Of a stretch of DNA of 64,000 nt, positions 37,890 through 48,935 are shown piece after piece (the first letter of the stretch is position 1; every line of letters starts with the position of its first letter). Location of the stretch: NCBI GenBank assembly GCA_030278955.1, contig JAOANR010000014.1, positions 32,997,453-33,061,452 of the forward strand, written 5' to 3'. Under the pieces are notes generated by a model. That model did not search any database. It saw only the letters and a list, made by a program, of their open reading frames with translations, and had not been told where the DNA came from. A program made the position numbers and the translations under genes. This stretch comes from Hygrophila difformis. Its lineage: Eukaryota > Streptophyta > Magnoliopsida > Lamiales > Acanthaceae.

Positions 37890-40129
37890 GCAATGTTTAT
37901 CACTTGTCCTCGGATCCATGTTGTTCTGGCAGCTTTATCGATGTTGCAGAAGAATTCCTTTGTTAGCTCCACGAAGCCATCTTCGTCATGGTGCAGCATG
38001 AAGTTACCCCACTCTTGATTTCTGTAGAAAGTCTCAACAGTGGGGTGTGACAATGCATCGGGTCTGAATCCTTTATCTGGCACTATCATTTTCTGCAACT
38101 TCTTGTACTTTTCTGCATTTTCTTTATTGCCATTGAACTTGATCTGAACCTGTTCTGCACTCAGCTTTTTCTTCTCATATTCCTTTGAAACGCCCATCCT
38201 CTGCCTCACAGTATTCTCGGACCAGAACTCGACTGGCCGAATGGATCCGACAGATTCGTCGTCGCTCGTGTGCCAGTCTGTTCGATCATCTCCTTCCTGT
38301 GGCTGGTCATCATTTGGTTCAGCCTCATCTCTCCTCTGACTTGGCTCTCCTTCTCCATGAGCTGTTTCATCTCTGAGTTCCTCCTCAACCTGTTTAATTA
38401 CATTTTTCATTGTATTGAGTTCACAATTTACCGGCAAAGAAAATGTAGTTACATGAAAATGACGGTCATCAACATCAGTTGATACCACCTCCTCCTCCCT
38501 AATTCTTGCAGCTCGTCCTACTGGACGTTGTAAAATAGGCACCATCTGGTCCATGAATTCCTGCTCCTCCTGCCGAGCTTCTTCTTCTGAATCATTTCCC
38601 TCTGCAGCTTCAGTCACAATTCCCTGAACATTTTCCTTAAGCGCAGAGGCCATGGGATGGTCGCCTGGCTGCTTTTCCAATGTTTTGGCCAATGCTGCTG
38701 GATCAATGGACTCATGCGAGCCTTGTGGCTGTTCAGCTTGATGTGACGGGCCCTCTGCTCCTGCTTGCTGAGCCATTTTCTCTGCTATCTTTCTTCTTTG
38801 CTCTGCCTTTTCAGCCAGGTAATCCAGGAAGAGAGGGTCGTCCTTTTTAAGCCCAAAGAATGTTCTGAAGCTTTCAATTCTTTCTTCAGGAGTCAAGTGT
38901 GCCAAGGGATGAGGATCGTCCCTAGCAGATGGCCTAACTTCGGGCATCTTGTCTAACATTAGCAGCTCATCATCATCGATGTCTCTAATTGTCTTTGGTT
39001 CGGAAGATTTCTCTTTCTGTTGTTCAGCCCTTTGCTTCTCCATCTCTTCACCTTTTTCTATTTTTACTTGGATAATTTCCTCCCGAGTGTGCTCTTCAGT
39101 CTCAGCTCCTCTCTTGGCTTCGAGCTCAACCTCAAGCTTCCGCGCAGCTTCCTCATCTTTTGTTTGCTGAATGTTTTTCATCATCTGTTCTTCCGCTTCA
39201 GCCTTCTTTTCCTTTTCAGCTCGTTCTTGGTCATTTATTTTCTCCACTCCTGAACCACCTATTTCATTTGTTTGAGCAGGTAGGCCTGCCAGTGCATTCT
39301 CCTCTTCTTGCAATTTTCTAGCCAGTTCAGCATCGGATGCCACTTGATGCTTCTTTTTCGGGGGTGATGGTGGCATCGGCTTCTTCCCTTTGTCCTTGGG
39401 ATCTGTGGGCTCTGCCACTTTCCTAGCAGTTGGCTCAGGTTCTCTGATTGATACTTTAGGCTCCGGGGCCCTTGCTGGTTTCTCTTTGTCTGCTAACTTG
39501 ATCAATTTCTTCTTAGGCTGCTTAGGCGGTTCAGACTGGGATGAGGCTGGGGCTGCAGCAGGTGCTAGCCTTTCAGACTGACTTGACTGGACTGGAGGTT
39601 CGGGCACAGTAGCGGCTGATTCTGATGCATGAGTCGTTTCTTGCTGTACCACGGGCTCGGTGGTAGCAGCTTTTTGCACTTCAGGTTGCCCTCTTGGCGG
39701 CAAAGCTTGTACTGCTGGCTCGGTAGGCTGTGGGTTGGCCTCAGGAGGAGTGGAAAAGTAGGCATCAATCTCAGCGTCTGGATCTTCTTCTCTGTTTGGT
39801 TCATCCTCATAGCCTAGTTGCTTCTCGGCGCGCTGTAAGTAATCCTCAATAAAACTCTTTTGAGTGATTCTCTCCAGCTGGTCCTCCCAGTCCTTCTTGA
39901 TTTTGGTGCAGAACTTACTCCGAACATTGTTGTTGTAGTGCAAGATCTTCTTCCCGTTTGCAGTGCTATTACAGTATTCAAGTGCAAACTTGTCCATCTC
40001 CATAATCAGATCCCAGTAAGAATCCCTGTACTGATTCATCATAGCTCCTATCAGATCCTTCTGAATTCCTTCAAGGTAGGACACATCTTTTGCCGAATCA
40101 TACTTGAGATGCAATCCAGCCTCCGTTTT
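37890..40129 (-). pseudogene. Long ORF of the 42-kb element, central part
   Basis: Open minus-strand frame of about 746 codons; an ATG gives a start at 40114, but the frame is continuous with the upstream ORF apart from one TAA at 40130-40132. About residues 110-600 are low-complexity: proline/glutamate/alanine-rich, lysine-rich and acidic, with long charged helices. The last ~70 residues (from FRPDALSHPTVETFYRN to TTWIRGQVINI) look like the first half of the plant transposon protein domain completed at 12348-13468. The final eight codons before the stop at 37865 come from antisense Athila sequence. It has no gag major-homology region, zinc knuckle or pol motif. Function unknown. Confidence 0.7.
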
Positions 40130-41128
40130 TTATAGTAAATTGAACTGCCTTTCCTTTTTCTTTTTGGGTTTCCAGCCACCTTTGCGTATATCCACTTGCA
40201 ACTGTTCCCTTAATACTGCTATGTGCTGGGGAAATTCATCATCCTTGTTTGTTCCATACCGTCCATATCTTCTATGTGTGAAGACGGTTTCAAGTACCTC
40301 ATCTGCAGGTAACACTACTCCCTCATCCAGAAAGGACTTAGTGATACTTGTATTGCCTTTTCCCCAGACCGTAGTCAGTTCGTCCCATTGATCGCGTGCA
40401 TCCTTGATCATCTTCCTCATTGTATTCAATAATGAGGTGTTGTGGCTTTGTTCAAATTTCTCAGCGTGTTTGAGGCGATTGTAAAGATTGAAGGTCAGCT
40501 CTCGATGCCTGGCACGAGCTAGATCTGTAATCCACCTCTGCTCCACTGGTCCTTTTGCTTCAAACAGATATGGATTCCACTTGAATGGGAATGCTTCATA
40601 CATCATGATGGCCCCACTATTTATGACTCTACTTAGATCCATCTGCTTGTGCTCGAAGGCCATCCAAACTTGAGGATCTATGATCTGATTAGGGATGATG
40701 ATGTCAAACTCAGCGATATTTGGGTCTTTCGTCCCCTTTTCCACATGTCGGTTCCACACAGCCCTATGCTCTTTGAACTTTAGTTGGATGCGTTCGTGGT
40801 GGACTTCTGGAGTTGTCTTTTCATCTTGGGGGGCATGCTCCATCATCCTTATCCAAAACTTCTTCAGAAAATGATAGTAATCCCTCTCTATCGATGCAGC
40901 AACTATTGTTCTTTCTTCTGGAGGAATGTGCACGTCCCATCCCGGGGGAAATTTCAGTTTCTCATCCGTAGTGTGGTCTAGAGGTACTTTGTGAACTGAT
41001 TTGATGGCATCCCTCATGTCCTTAATTTCTGTTCGATCAATTGAGGCCTCCTTGCCAGCAGCCTCATATGTGCAGTCAGGCAACCCGATGCCTGATTGTA
41101 CTACCAACTCATTCCTGAAAAAGGCCAA
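40130..41128 (-). CDS. Long ORF of the 42-kb element, N-terminal part
   Basis: 332 residues from ATG 41128 to TAA 40130, in the same frame as the following 746 codons. It is rich in charged and aromatic residues, mostly helical in appearance, with a basic end (KGGWKPKKKKERQF). No family is recognised with confidence; its position directly after the leader is that of gag, so a capsid-like role is possible but not shown. The stop fits a CAA or GAA codon changed to TAA, or a gag-type stop that is read through; the sequence does not decide. Confidence 0.6.
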   Translation of the reverse strand: MAFFRNELVVQSGIGLPDCTYEAAGKEASIDRTEIKDMRDAIKSVHKVPLDHTTDEKLKFPPGWDVHIPPEERTIVAASIERDYYHFLKKFWIRMMEHAPQDEKTTPEVHHERIQLKFKEHRAVWNRHVEKGTKDPNIAEFDIIIPNQIIDPQVWMAFEHKQMDLSRVINSGAIMMYEAFPFKWNPYLFEAKGPVEQRWITDLARARHRELTFNLYNRLKHAEKFEQSHNTSLLNTMRKMIKDARDQWDELTTVWGKGNTSITKSFLDEGVVLPADEVLETVFTHRRYGRYGTNKDDEFPQHIAVLREQLQVDIRKGGWKPKKKKERQFNLL

Positions 41129-43670
41129 GGTGTTTAGACACTTCCAATTTTTTTATAATTTTTCAAAGATTACTCAAGTTTGAAAATCAACATCCTCACA
41201 TTTTGAGCTTTGCTAAGCTCGAAATGTGATTTAAGTGATTTAATCTTGAGTTTATTAAAAGATCCAAAGATAAGGTAGTAATGCCTTAGGACCTAGAAGG
41301 AGATATCTTGATTGGACTATTGAGTCCAATCAAAGGGAGAAATAAATATAAACTGGTCATTGGACCAAAAAAAATTCCTTTTTTAATGGGCCATTGGGCC
41401 CAAAAGTTTGTTTTTCAAATTTTATTAAACAAGCTCGAGGCACTTGTTGAAAATGGAATGAAATGACGGCGATGGAATGGATTGCTCGAGAATGGAATGT
41501 GCAATGGAGACGTGGCGGAGTGAATTTGCTATTTCCGGATTGTTTGGACTGTCATTGGACAGTTAAGGGGTTCAAGAAAATTGCAAACACTATTTTTAAT
41601 TTTGAAAAAGGTTGACTTGATTTTATTTAATGAAAAGTGGGATGTGTGTGGTCCCATTTTTGGCTTTTGAAAATGATAGCAGTTGAGGTGGCAAAACTAC
41701 TGCTACTTAACTCACACTTTTTAGTTCCATTGGGAACAAAAACACATTGTCAACCAAATTCCTAATACTATTTTTGTCTTTTTGTGGAAAAAATGATTTG
41801 CTGAAAGGGGATTGGTGTGCACTGAGATTGCCAAAACAAAACACACACCAACTTTCTCAATTTGCTGCACACATGCACAGGCATACCATAACAGGGAAAA
41901 CAGCATTAAATGCATATTGGCATGCAATATTCATGAACACAGCAAGGCAAAAACACAAGATCATGCTCTCATCCTGGCTAAAACATGGAATCCAACTCAG
42001 TTTCCTGCTTCTCAGTGCTCAAAAGTAAGATTAACACAGCAATAGCATCAACATATTCAAAAGTACCCAAATGCTCATTGCCTCCTAACCCTCGGGTTTC
42101 AAAGTTTGGCAAGAAATTTCCACAGGTTTAAGAAAAAGACAGAGCATGGATATTGAAACAAGATAAACCTAGGAACCCTAGAACTTAATGGTTCAACAAT
42201 GGCGGCATCCGAGATCCATTGCCTCCTAAGTTCTCTAAAAAGTCCTAAGTTCAGAAATTAAACTGTCCCACAGTAATCGAACACTCCCCTGTTGACAAAA
42301 TAACCTCCCCATCTCTTCCCATCATGCTCGGCCAACACCCGAACTAATCATAGAATCCACTCGAATACTGCCCACAACAAAGCATCCTCAAGAATGAACT
42401 CCAATAAGCAAATCAGATCATAATAATGCATATTCATACATTTTTCAAGTTCCACACATCAAAAATTCTCAAAATCTCTAAACTCGCGAAAACAGGGGCT
42501 CGAGAATGCGCAAGAATCGGATAGAAAACACTTACCAGGGCTCGGTCTGCTTCGGGGGTGAGGATAACGATGGAGGTTCCATTGGGTTCGCGAAAATTGG
42601 GCAGAGTAACGCCTGGAAGTGGTAGGAAACGAGTGCGAGGAACACTGTGGTGTTCTTCGGGAAAGCTTTTCGCGTATGAGCAGTTTTCGAAAATTTTCTA
42701 AGTGTGGGAGCGTGGGGAAGAAGAGGGAGGGGAAGGGGTTTAAATACTGATGGGCCGGTCGCGGAACCCTAGCCCATTGTCGCGGAACAGGGTTTCGCGA
42801 CCAGGCCTTGGCGACATTAGAGGTGTCGCGGAATATGGGACTTTGTCGCGGAGTCATACTCCGCGACAAAGGGTACTGCGACAAAATAAGAACTAAAAAT
42901 TGGGATGAAGTGTGCTCGTGTCGCGGAACAGGAGCTTTGTCGCGATGTAGTGCTCCGCGACAAAGTGTTCCGCGACAAAGACAAACAGAGCTCAAGGATG
43001 AGTGAAATTTTGTCGCGGAGTTGCACTTGGTCGCGATGTTGTGCATCGCGACAAAATGGTTACTCCGCGACAAAGACAAACAGGGTTTGATGATAAGGGG
43101 AACTTCGTCGCGGAGTTGCACTTGGTCGCGGAACGTTGTACCGCGACAAAATGGTCATTCCGCGACAAACTTTTTGAATTTTCAAATTTTCAACGGACTG
43201 GGCCCGAGTGTGATGTTGGGCCTGAGTCCATTTTATTTGATTTGGACCTGAATAAATTCAGTCCAAATAAATTCAAAACATTGGGCCATTATTTAAAATA
43301 ATCTACTTGCATAAAATTAGGTTGGGTCAGTTCCATTTATCTGCGAGATTTATTCCGGATCTTAAATTGCTTTAAATTCCGAAGATAATTTCTTAGACTT
43401 GTGGAATTTACCCAACCAAGAACCTGGTTTTCCATGCTTTTTCTGCTCCTTCTTTTTGGGTGGTTCCGAATTTCCTGCAAGACAAATAAATACCCAATAG
43501 GTTAGGTTTTCTCCTCAGTTCAACATCCTCACATTTAGAGTCTTGGTACTCTAAATGTTCAATTAATCTTGAGGGTACTTTCTCAGTTCTGAATTAGAAA
43601 TATTACACTAAACTAAGCTAATCTATGAGTAATCAGGAGTGTAATTTTCTTAATAAACGACGCTGCATCC
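41129..43670 (-). other. 5' leader of the 42-kb element
   Basis: About 2.5 kb between primer site and first ORF with no supported gene. It contains two internal copies of the polypurine-like motif AAATGTGAGGATGTTG on the minus strand, each beside a hairpin (41188 and 43521), and a third cluster of TCGCGGA palindromes (42755-43168). Confidence 0.65.
42755..43168. repeat. TCGCGGA palindrome cluster in the leader
   Basis: Same sequence logic as the LTR clusters: TTTGTCGCGGAGT...ACTCCGCGACAAAG, TGTCGCGGAACAGG and TTGGTCGCGATGTTGTGCATCGCGACAA alternate in both orientations, separated by AGACAAACAG-like spacers. It lies outside the LTRs, so the motif has spread or been kept within one element at a third site. 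Confidence 0.8.
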
Positions 43671-43688
43671 TCCCCGGCAACGGCGCCA
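43671..43688 (-). promoter_or_regulatory. Primer-binding site of the 42-kb element (tRNA-Asp type)
   Basis: The minus strand reads TGGCGCCGTTGCCGGGGA directly against the 5' LTR. It is the same 18 bases as in the Athila units nested inside the element, although the LTRs are unrelated. Confidence 0.92.
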
Positions 43689-46487
43689 TGAAACTTTTGA
43701 CAATTTCCCACACGAGTATTTTCTAAAATATACCAGGTTAAATTTATTAAATGAAAAGAGTTACGATTCACGGGAAGGGGTTTAGGGATATATCAAGATT
43801 GTTATTCTTTTTATTACTCAAGTGAGGTGCTTTAATTTCAAATGGCGCTGTGGTCCTCCCTGTCATGAAACGGTTGACAAATTTCGTGGTACAGCCGGGA
43901 TAGATTGACCTTCAGCCTGTCACACTGAGGGTCCCCGGCATATGTGCCATGATACTTCTCATCAATTCTTGCCATGAGATTCCCTGCCATGAAACTTTTG
44001 ACAGATTTCCACTACATGAGTATTTTCCGAAAAATCATAATCCTGGTTTTGATTTTATTTAATGAAACCAATTTATGATGGCGGAGTTGTGAGTAGGGAT
44101 ATATTTATAGGTTGTCACGTTTTTATTACTCGTGTTTAAGAAACTGTGGCCCGAAAGCGCACGGTGTCAAAAATTGCAGTAATTTATAGTAAGACCGGAT
44201 CGTTCACTGGAGGATGTGCGATAGAAGCAGGGCCCACGTCGTTTACTAAGATTTTCCACTCGGTTACTCGATTCAAATGTGTGTTTGATTATCGACTACT
44301 TGACAGAATTTAAAATCTGTACTATGAAAGCGATTAAATAAAGCAGATAAAGCTATTCTGGAAAGCGAATCAAATTTAATCTAAGAAAGCCATAAGATTA
44401 ATCTAATAAAGCAATTAAGATTATTCTAAGAAAGCAGATTTAAAATGAGACAGAAGGGACAGGGAGAGAATAATGAAGATTGGACAAGATTCAGATGAAA
44501 CACAATTAAACTTCCATTTTGTTACACAGATCTTTGCTTGGGATAATCCATTCAGTTAGCCAATTTTTCATGCTCTCTATACCATGTTCCCTTTAACAGA
44601 CAGGTACTAACAGTAAGAGTTTACATGCTCTTAAGAAAACAAACTCTAAGATACCACAAACTTACAACTCCTCTTGCAATGCCTTGCAAGAGTATGTTAG
44701 CCATCTGTGGTGGACAAGCAACACCTGACAAAACATTTATTGAAGTGTCAAGTACTGTTATCATTCCCCCATGTCACGCCCAAAGATTCTAATCAAGCCC
44801 TGAACTATCCCTTAACTCTCAGTCCTAGTAGCAGTTACACAACTCTCAATACAACCGAGTGACCTCTAAGGAAAGCAGTTAAAATGAAGCAGTAAAGAAA
44901 GCATTTAAAATCCTATCACTCGGAGGTTTTTGAAAGTCTGACCCTGGTAGTAAAAGAAAGCCCCCAGTCAGAATGAATGGGTGTGGATCAAGAATTCCCT
45001 AATCTCAGTGAACCGCTTGCAGTGTTCACTTCCCTTCGGGTGGTTATGAGATACAAACTAATGAAACGAACTAATAGGTTAGTTCGTTCCGGATGCACTC
45101 ACTTAGGACTCAAGAATAGGCATTGGCAGAGGAGGATAGCAGTTGAAAGGAACTCAACCCTATCTTAGAAAATAACCAAGGCCTATGTATTGTTCCTCTA
45201 GAATTATCTATCACACCGCGTTTGAATCCAAGTAGACCCCATCTTAGTGTGATATTTAATACCAGATTTCCAACACACAGCAATTTTGGGAAATAATGGA
45301 TTTGAAAATCATTCCCTAAACAGGTACTAAACTCTCAATAAGAACACAGACCCTTTCAGTCTAGGTGAGACCTAATCGCTGATTCTGCTTCTAATTTCCC
45401 AAAATCAACCCCCAGTCGGATATGAATTAGTCATAACTGTAGAATTTATCCCTTACTCAGATCCGGATGAATTTTTGTTGGAAATTTATTGTGAGACATC
45501 TGATTCAAATCACGACTTCTATGTCCAAGGGAAGGATCCCAAAATAATCATTGACCACAATATCTACATAATAATATCATGCATAATTTTATAGAGAAGT
45601 GTAAAATTAAATAACCCTAAATATAAGGTGGGTTTATACAGAAGTTGATACACAGAGATGAAATAGCCGGAGATTAGAAGAATTTATTTTGGCTAAAAAG
45701 ATGATAAGAATAGTCAAGATGGTCTGGACTGCAAACATCTGCTATTCAGGTCGTGACTATTCCAGGTGGGATGATTTAGACAGCAGAAGATCTTAATAAC
45801 AGTGATCGCTATCATCCAGATTCCTACTGTCTGTGAAATGAGGGAAAAACCTACATGTTTTCTTACTATAATACTATTCAAGCAATGTTGATCGACATCT
45901 TTTGATAATATTACAGCTCGAAATTCAGGTTTGAAATTAAGATAAAGAAAATAAAACTGTATCCGGATAGGAGTCGGCTGAGCAGCTATTACAATCCCGG
46001 ATGGACGAACCGCCAAGGCTTCCAGCGACCACTACCCGGACCATGCAAAATAACATCTAGTAATTAATATTCAGAATACGAGCTAGTTATCCGTGTGGGA
46101 ATACCTGCCAACATTGGTCTGATATATTCCTTACTAGCTGCTTCACACAACACGGAAAAGACAAAATAAATAACTATAAGAAAAATATTTTTGGGTCGTC
46201 TTGCATGAGAGACATTGGTTTCTCATGCAAGGTAGGGAAATGATTCCATAATTACTCCTCATGTCTAAATAATCTCTCATTCCATAATTAACTAATCACA
46301 GTCCGGATTATGTGCTTAGATCATTGGAGTTTAATTACTTGTAGAAGAATCTTTTAATGGAACTGAACAAAATTCTTTATATCAAAATAATCATGGGTTG
46401 AGATCATTGGATTTCAACCTCAAAATATTAATATAAAGGTCCAATTAATTACTGAGGAAGATGAAGAATAAAAAATTGGCAAAAAGG

Positions 46488-46965
46488 TGCCACTTTGTCG
46501 CGGAGTAGAGTTTGTGTCGCGGACCATGGGTCCGCGACAAGGGCATCGCGACAAAGGGTGGGAAATGAGAGGAATGGGATTTTGAAAATTAGGGTTTGCT
46601 TTGTCGCTAAGCAGAAATTTTTGTCGCGGAACATGGTTCCGCGACAAGGAGGTATAGCGACAAAGGGTTTGAAAATTGGACAAGGGCATAATTCTTGTCG
46701 CGGAACAATAGGTTTTGTCGCGGAACGTGGTTCCGCGACAAGGTTGCTTCGCGACAAAGCCCTTCCAGAATAAAATCACAAGTGTTTGGGTCCTTGGTCG
46801 CTAATCAAGGATTTTTGTCGCGGAACGTGGTTCCGCGACAAGAGTTGTTTCGCGACCAAGGGTTTCAAAATATTGCTAACATGTGTTCTTGGGCACCTTT
46901 GTCGCCAAAGCATCATTTTGTCGCGGAACGTGGTTCCGCGACAAGAGTTGTTCCGTGACAAAGGT
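46488..46965. repeat. TCGCGGA palindrome cluster 1, 5' LTR
   Basis: Counterpart of 8977-9450 with the same five nested units. Confidence 0.85.
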
Positions 46966-47584
46966 GTGTCCAGGACACATGTCAGAAAAGTAAGGTGGAA
47001 CAGTGGCATGCATTGTGTGTGATCTCACTCATTTCAGATTCAAAAGCTAAACTAAGCTAAAAAATGACAAAACAGAATTTGAATCTAGCTAGAACATGCT
47101 TGAACATAATGGAAATAAAACAAACTTAAAACTAAAGAAACCCTAATCTAAGCTTGATCATCCATAAACATGCAGCATTATCCAAAGAAAAGTCACCAAG
47201 CAGTGACATTAAAATGAAAAATAAGGGTCAAATGACCAAAAGAAAAAGAAAGCAGTAAGATCCATGGGGTGTGAGACCCATTTCATGATTTTTGGGACAC
47301 TTTTCAAGAATATTCTCCCATATTATTAAGTGGGTAGTGTTAATACCCATGATTTTGGGTATCACTAAACCCTAAGCAAAGTTTAGAACAAGAAATGTAA
47401 AAACTGGCTATCTAAACTAAAATGCTAGAAACTACATCTAACTAATGCATAAATTAAATAATACAAGAAAAATCTAACTAAACTACCCTAAACTAAACTA
47501 AACTAACTGAGCTCCCAACTTGTCTTCAAGAGTGTATATTCTCTCTAAAATTCTTCCAACCTCTAGCTCAAAGGAAACACATCA

Positions 47585-47592
47585 TATTTATA
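47585..47592 (-). promoter_or_regulatory. TATA box of the 42-kb element's 5' LTR
   Basis: The minus strand reads CTCTATAAATATG. It is the only TATA-like motif noticed in the upstream-to-middle part of the LTR on the coding strand, so transcription would start near 47555 and run towards the ORF at 41128. Confidence 0.55.
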
Positions 47593-47659
47593 GAGGGTAA
47601 ACCCTAAGCTCATGGGCCTTGATTTGAGCCCATTGTGTCTCAAGACATCACACACATCA

Positions 47660-47915
47660 CAGCTTTGTCTCGGAGCATCAAGTTTGGTTGCGGAACACAC
47701 TGCATGTGGCAAAGCTTCTCGACTGGGTCTTGTGTCTCTAATTGGGTGTCTTTGTCGCGGAGCATGCCTTTGTCGCGGAGCATGCCATCGCGACAAAGGA
47801 CATCGCGACAAGGGGTTTGGCTGGTTTCCTTCTTCATCTGAGCTGCTTGGTCGCGGAGCCCTCCTTTGTCGCGGAACCATGCATCGCGACAAAGGGGCTT
47901 CCGCGACAAAGGTGT
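47660..47915. repeat. TCGCGGA palindrome cluster 2, 5' LTR
   Basis: Counterpart of 10155-10405. On the coding strand it sits just upstream of the TATA box, where it could act as a bound promoter element or methylation target. Confidence 0.8.
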
Positions 47916-48225
47916 TCCTGGGCCTGCTGAATTGGGCCAGATGGGCCGAAAATGTTCTTTTTGTGGGCTTTTCTCTCTTTTTCCCATCTTTTTCATTTCT
48001 TTTCTTTTGATTTCTTTTTCTCATGTTTTTGGATTTTTCTAACATAAATATGTAATAAAATTACATATTTATGCCTTTTTCACACCAGCTTATTATTTTT
48101 ACAATTATGCATAAATCAGTCCAATTCAACTGCTTTCTAACTTAATGTAAGACCGGAATGCGATCAAATGCCCGTTTAAGACACGGAAATGGATTGAAAA
48201 TAATGGTCATTTCTGGTCATTATCA

Positions 48226-48498
48226 CACCCCAGAGTTTCCTATAACCTAGCCGACCAAGATTTTAGTAGAGTTCTAACCCTTCATCAGGATTTTAAAAGA
48301 AAAGATCTAATGAAGGAAGGGAGCATGCCATATTCTATAACTTATAGAATCTCTTATGCACTTTCCAATAGTCATCATTCTGACTTATTTCTTAGGAAAG
48401 AGTATATAGAAATTCCTAGAATTTTCAAGGAATTCGCTAAAGTCATGACTCCAAATCCTACCCAGATTCCAAGGTTAGGAGGAGTAACATACAAATAA
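48226..48498 (+). pseudogene. EPRV movement protein, 3' part
   Basis: Begins with the second CACCC target copy. The frame is open from the insertion point to TAA 48496 and its phase fits the last codons before 6175, as expected if the retrotransposon landed in a movement-protein gene that was open at this point. An ATG at 48310 lies inside it but is not a natural start. Confidence 0.7.
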
Positions 48499-48935
48499 GA
48501 GATCATCCAATTCTAGGCAGATCAACGAGTGCTAGAATTGAATACGCAAGCCGCATATCTTTTTCAGAAGACAGAATTATGGCATATAAAGGAAAGGAGT
48601 TCATCAAAGATCTAACTCCTCAATCCATTGGGGTAGATGATATAAAGATTAAATGCCCTGAAGTTTGGAAAGAAATACGAGTAATATTTGACATCACTGA
48701 AAAGATTAACCGTTTTCCATGTGATGACTTATACTACTTGCAGCAACCATCAATTGGAACCTACGAAGGAACAATTGAAATTGCAGGACACGAGATCAGA
48801 GTCTTAGGCACAGCCGGAAAAGACAATGGGGTTATGATTTTGGGATTAAGTTTTCTCGAAAATCATAAACCATGGGTAAGAAAGGATAATGGTATAGAAT
48901 TTAATCTGAAGGGTCACACCATCAGGATTAAATGA
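48499..48935 (+). pseudogene. EPRV region between movement protein and protease; 118-residue ORF
   Basis: After the movement-protein stop the frames shift, then an open frame runs from ATG 48579 to TGA 48933, overlapping the next ORF as ATGA. Its C-terminal half (VMILGLSFLENHKPWV, then GIEFNLKGHTIRI) resembles the second half of a retroviral-type aspartic protease, with the ILG-x-FL turn. The bona fide viral protease follows directly, so this may be an N-terminal protease-like duplicate or a movement-protein tail that only looks like one. Confidence 0.45.

Larger units (their letters stand above)
6176..48225 (-). mobile_element. 42-kb nested LTR retrotransposon insertion in the EPRV
   Basis: Ends are TG...CA with identical 5-bp flanks CACCC at 6171-6175 and 48226-48230. 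LTRs of 4,542 bp (6176-10717) and 4,537 bp (43689-48225) bound it. Its genes, primer site and TATA box are on the minus strand, so the 5' LTR is the right-hand one. Without the Athila array at 13469-37889 the element itself is about 17.6 kb, of which half is LTR. It encodes one long ORF with no recognisable protease, RT or integrase, so it appears to be a non-autonomous giant element. The primer site is the tRNA-Asp type used by Athila, which suggests descent from, or mobilisation by, that lineage. Confidence 0.92.
43689..48225 (-). repeat. 5' LTR of the 42-kb element (4,537 bp)
   Basis: Near-identical partner of 6176-10717. It contains the duplicated terminus at 43990, the hairpin at 46201-46230, palindrome clusters at 46488-46965 and 47660-47915, and the TATA motif at 47585-47592. 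One inner palindrome differs between the LTRs at its centre (GGAACGTGGTTCC here, GGAACGTCACGTTCC in the 3' LTR) while both arms stay paired. Confidence 0.93.

Noticed and set aside
48310..48498. Independent small viral gene starting at 48310
   Set aside because: The frame is open back to the insertion point and continues the movement-protein frame, so the ATG is internal.
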